Positions 14,618-15,819 of a stretch of 15,819 nucleotides of DNA are shown here, one piece after another (positions within the stretch are counted from its first letter, which is position 1; every line of letters begins with the position of its first letter). The translations under genes were made by a program, and so were the position numbers. This DNA is from JBNGDW01 sp049975325. Lineage in GTDB: Bacteria; Cloacimonadota; Cloacimonadia; JGIOTU-2; JBNGDW01. The stretch is taken from contig JBNGDW010000034.1 of assembly GCA_049975325.1 (NCBI GenBank), forward strand, positions 1 to 15,819, read 5' to 3'. The notes beneath the pieces were generated by a model. The model saw only the letters and a list, made by a program, of their open reading frames with translations. It was not told where the DNA came from and did no database searches.

Positions 14618-15819
14618 ATGGGAAAGCTCTCCGGTAGACCCTTTATCTTTATTACCACATTTTTCATCATCGGTATCCTGATAGCCCATCTCACTTCCTT
14701 TCCTTTCTTAACATATTTAATTGGATTTTTCTTATATAGCATTTTTCTGTTTTTGGAGCGTTCCAAGCACTTGTCCTTGTTGATAGTTTTACTTGTGATA
14801 TTTGGTGGACTTTGCTATAGTCTTACCGAGCTTTATCCTGCCAATCATATTTCTAACATTGCAGGGGAATTAGGAAACGAGAAGCTACATATTAGGGGTA
14901 GAATAATAGATGAACTCCTTCAGGATAAGCAAAGAACGAGATTTAACCTTTCTCTCCAGGAAATAGAAAAGATACCCCTCTCTGGTAAAGTCGCCGTAAC
15001 GGTCCAGGGACCTTGGCATGGCGAGCGAGGAGACACTATCCTTTTTTACGGAAGATTGCAAGCCCCATATCCTAACAACAATCCATATAGTTTCAATTAT
15101 AAAGAATATCTTGAAAAAGAAGATATTTTTGCCACAGCCTTTCTGTATCCTACAGATATACAATCAGTTTCTTCCGGGGCAACCCCCTTTTATTCTCTCA
15201 TTCTGGTGCCGAGGCAATGGATGCGGCAGCGGATTGATAGTCTGTATGGGGAGTCTGAAGCCGGCTTTATCAAGGCCATATTATTAGGCGAAAAAGATGC
15301 CCTTCCCAAAAAACTCAAAGATGATTTCTCAAATGCTGGCTTGAGCCATATCCTTGCTGTAAGTGGACTTCACACAGGTGTAATAGCCCTTATTTTGCTT
15401 ACCATAATACCGATAATAGTTAAAAAACGAAATGTTGCGCGTATCATTACAATCATCTTCCTTGTCTATTACATATTTCTCTCACACGGTGCCCCTTCAG
15501 TGCAGAGAGCAGTTATAATGATTAGCCTTGTTCTTGTGGCAAAGCTCTTGCAAAAGCCAGCAGATAGCATAAATATTTTATTTGCCGCTGCATTTATTAT
15601 CTTGCTTATAGACCCACGGCAACTTTTTGCCTTAGGATTTCAATTTTCTTTCCTTTCAGTTTTCGCTATTTTAGTTAGTTACCCCGTCTTTAGAAAGGCA
15701 TTGTCCACACTTCAGAGCCGCTTTCCACCTCTTTATTGGCTGCTAAATATTATGTTTCTCAGTTTCGTAATCCAGCTTTTGCTTGCTCCTTTTAGCGCCT
15801 ACTATTTCCACCAGATACC
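14618..15819 (+). CDS. comEC: ComEC/Rec2-family DNA-uptake channel protein (3' end cut)
   Basis: The frame is open from the ATG to the window edge; 400 codons are seen. An in-frame TAA at 14609-14611 rules out an earlier start. Residues about 8-70 hold N-terminal membrane segments, and about 85-185 a soluble OB-like domain (DUF4131 position). From about 215 the Competence domain begins: AILLGEKDALPKKLKDDFSN leads to the family hallmark LSHILAVSGLHTG (242-254). Then come GAPSVQRAVIM (291-301) and GFQFSFLSVFAI (340-351) among several membrane helices. ComEC forms the inner-membrane channel for incoming single-stranded DNA during natural transformation. The C-terminal metallo-beta-lactamase-like domain found in many members, if present, lies outside. 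It begins 35 bp after dxr with no clear Shine-Dalgarno site. Confidence 0.92.
   Translation, partial: MGKLSGRPFIFITTFFIIGILIAHLTSFPFLTYLIGFFLYSIFLFLERSKHLSLLIVLLVIFGGLCYSLTELYPANHISNIAGELGNEKLHIRGRIIDELLQDKQRTRFNLSLQEIEKIPLSGKVAVTVQGPWHGERGDTILFYGRLQAPYPNNNPYSFNYKEYLEKEDIFATAFLYPTDIQSVSSGATPFYSLILVPRQWMRQRIDSLYGESEAGFIKAILLGEKDALPKKLKDDFSNAGLSHILAVSGLHTGVIALILLTIIPIIVKKRNVARIITIIFLVYYIFLSHGAPSVQRAVIMISLVLVAKLLQKPADSINILFAAAFIILLIDPRQLFALGFQFSFLSVFAILVSYPVFRKALSTLQSRFPPLYWLLNIMFLSFVIQLLLAPFSAYYFHQI

Noticed and set aside
1..15819. CRISPR, tRNA, rRNA, transposase, toxin-antitoxin or defence genes
   Set aside because: No repeat-spacer pattern, cloverleaf-like segment, or protein of these families was recognised on either strand.

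Overview
The window comes from a diderm (Gram-negative type) bacterium with AT-rich DNA. SurA-like periplasmic chaperones, two lipoproteins and a secreted LysM protein indicate an outer membrane; dxr shows the MEP isoprenoid route. No gene fixes the lineage. The LysM core reads GECLW, there are three SurA-like proteins in a row, a helix-turn-helix domain is fused to a PTS IIA domain, and Shine-Dalgarno use is patchy. Together these remind me of uncultured FCB-like or WOR-3/Cloacimonadota-type bacteria; that is an impression from memory, not a result. All genes look intact. The two outermost ones are cut by the window edges. I see no tRNA, rRNA, CRISPR array, insertion sequence or phage gene.

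The window holds two divergent gene blocks that part at about 8896-9082, where each direction has its own sigma-70-type promoter. The leftward (minus) block, in order of transcription, is: an HTH plus PTS-IIA regulator (8206-8895); mfd, the transcription-repair coupling factor (4675-8082); three SurA/parvulin-like proteins of declining domain quality, namely a membrane-anchored one (3288-4637), a lipoprotein (2501-3304) and a secreted two-domain SurA (1226-2467). After a consensus-perfect promoter (1168-1196) come a small coiled-coil lipoprotein (854-1123) and a translationally coupled coiled-coil/LysM protein (1-854, cut).

The rightward (plus) block is: a class I/II aminotransferase (9083-10318), rarA (10336-11721), uppS (11811-12530), cdsA (12606-13424), dxr (13440-14582) and comEC (14618-15819, cut). 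The core uppS-cdsA-dxr is a widely conserved trio for lipid-carrier, phospholipid and isoprenoid synthesis. Dxr feeds the MEP pathway that supplies the isoprenoid diphosphates UppS elongates, and CdsA makes CDP-diacylglycerol. comEC follows where rseP often sits.

Functionally the left side is about outer-membrane and periplasm building (chaperones and a possible peptidoglycan tether) plus one DNA repair gene. The right side covers membrane lipid precursors, replication-fork maintenance and DNA uptake. Most of this is core chromosome. I did not find a convincing new defence or mobile system. The most interesting items are the chaperone trio with complementary loss of parvulin motifs, and the lipoprotein-LysM pair with its perfect promoter.
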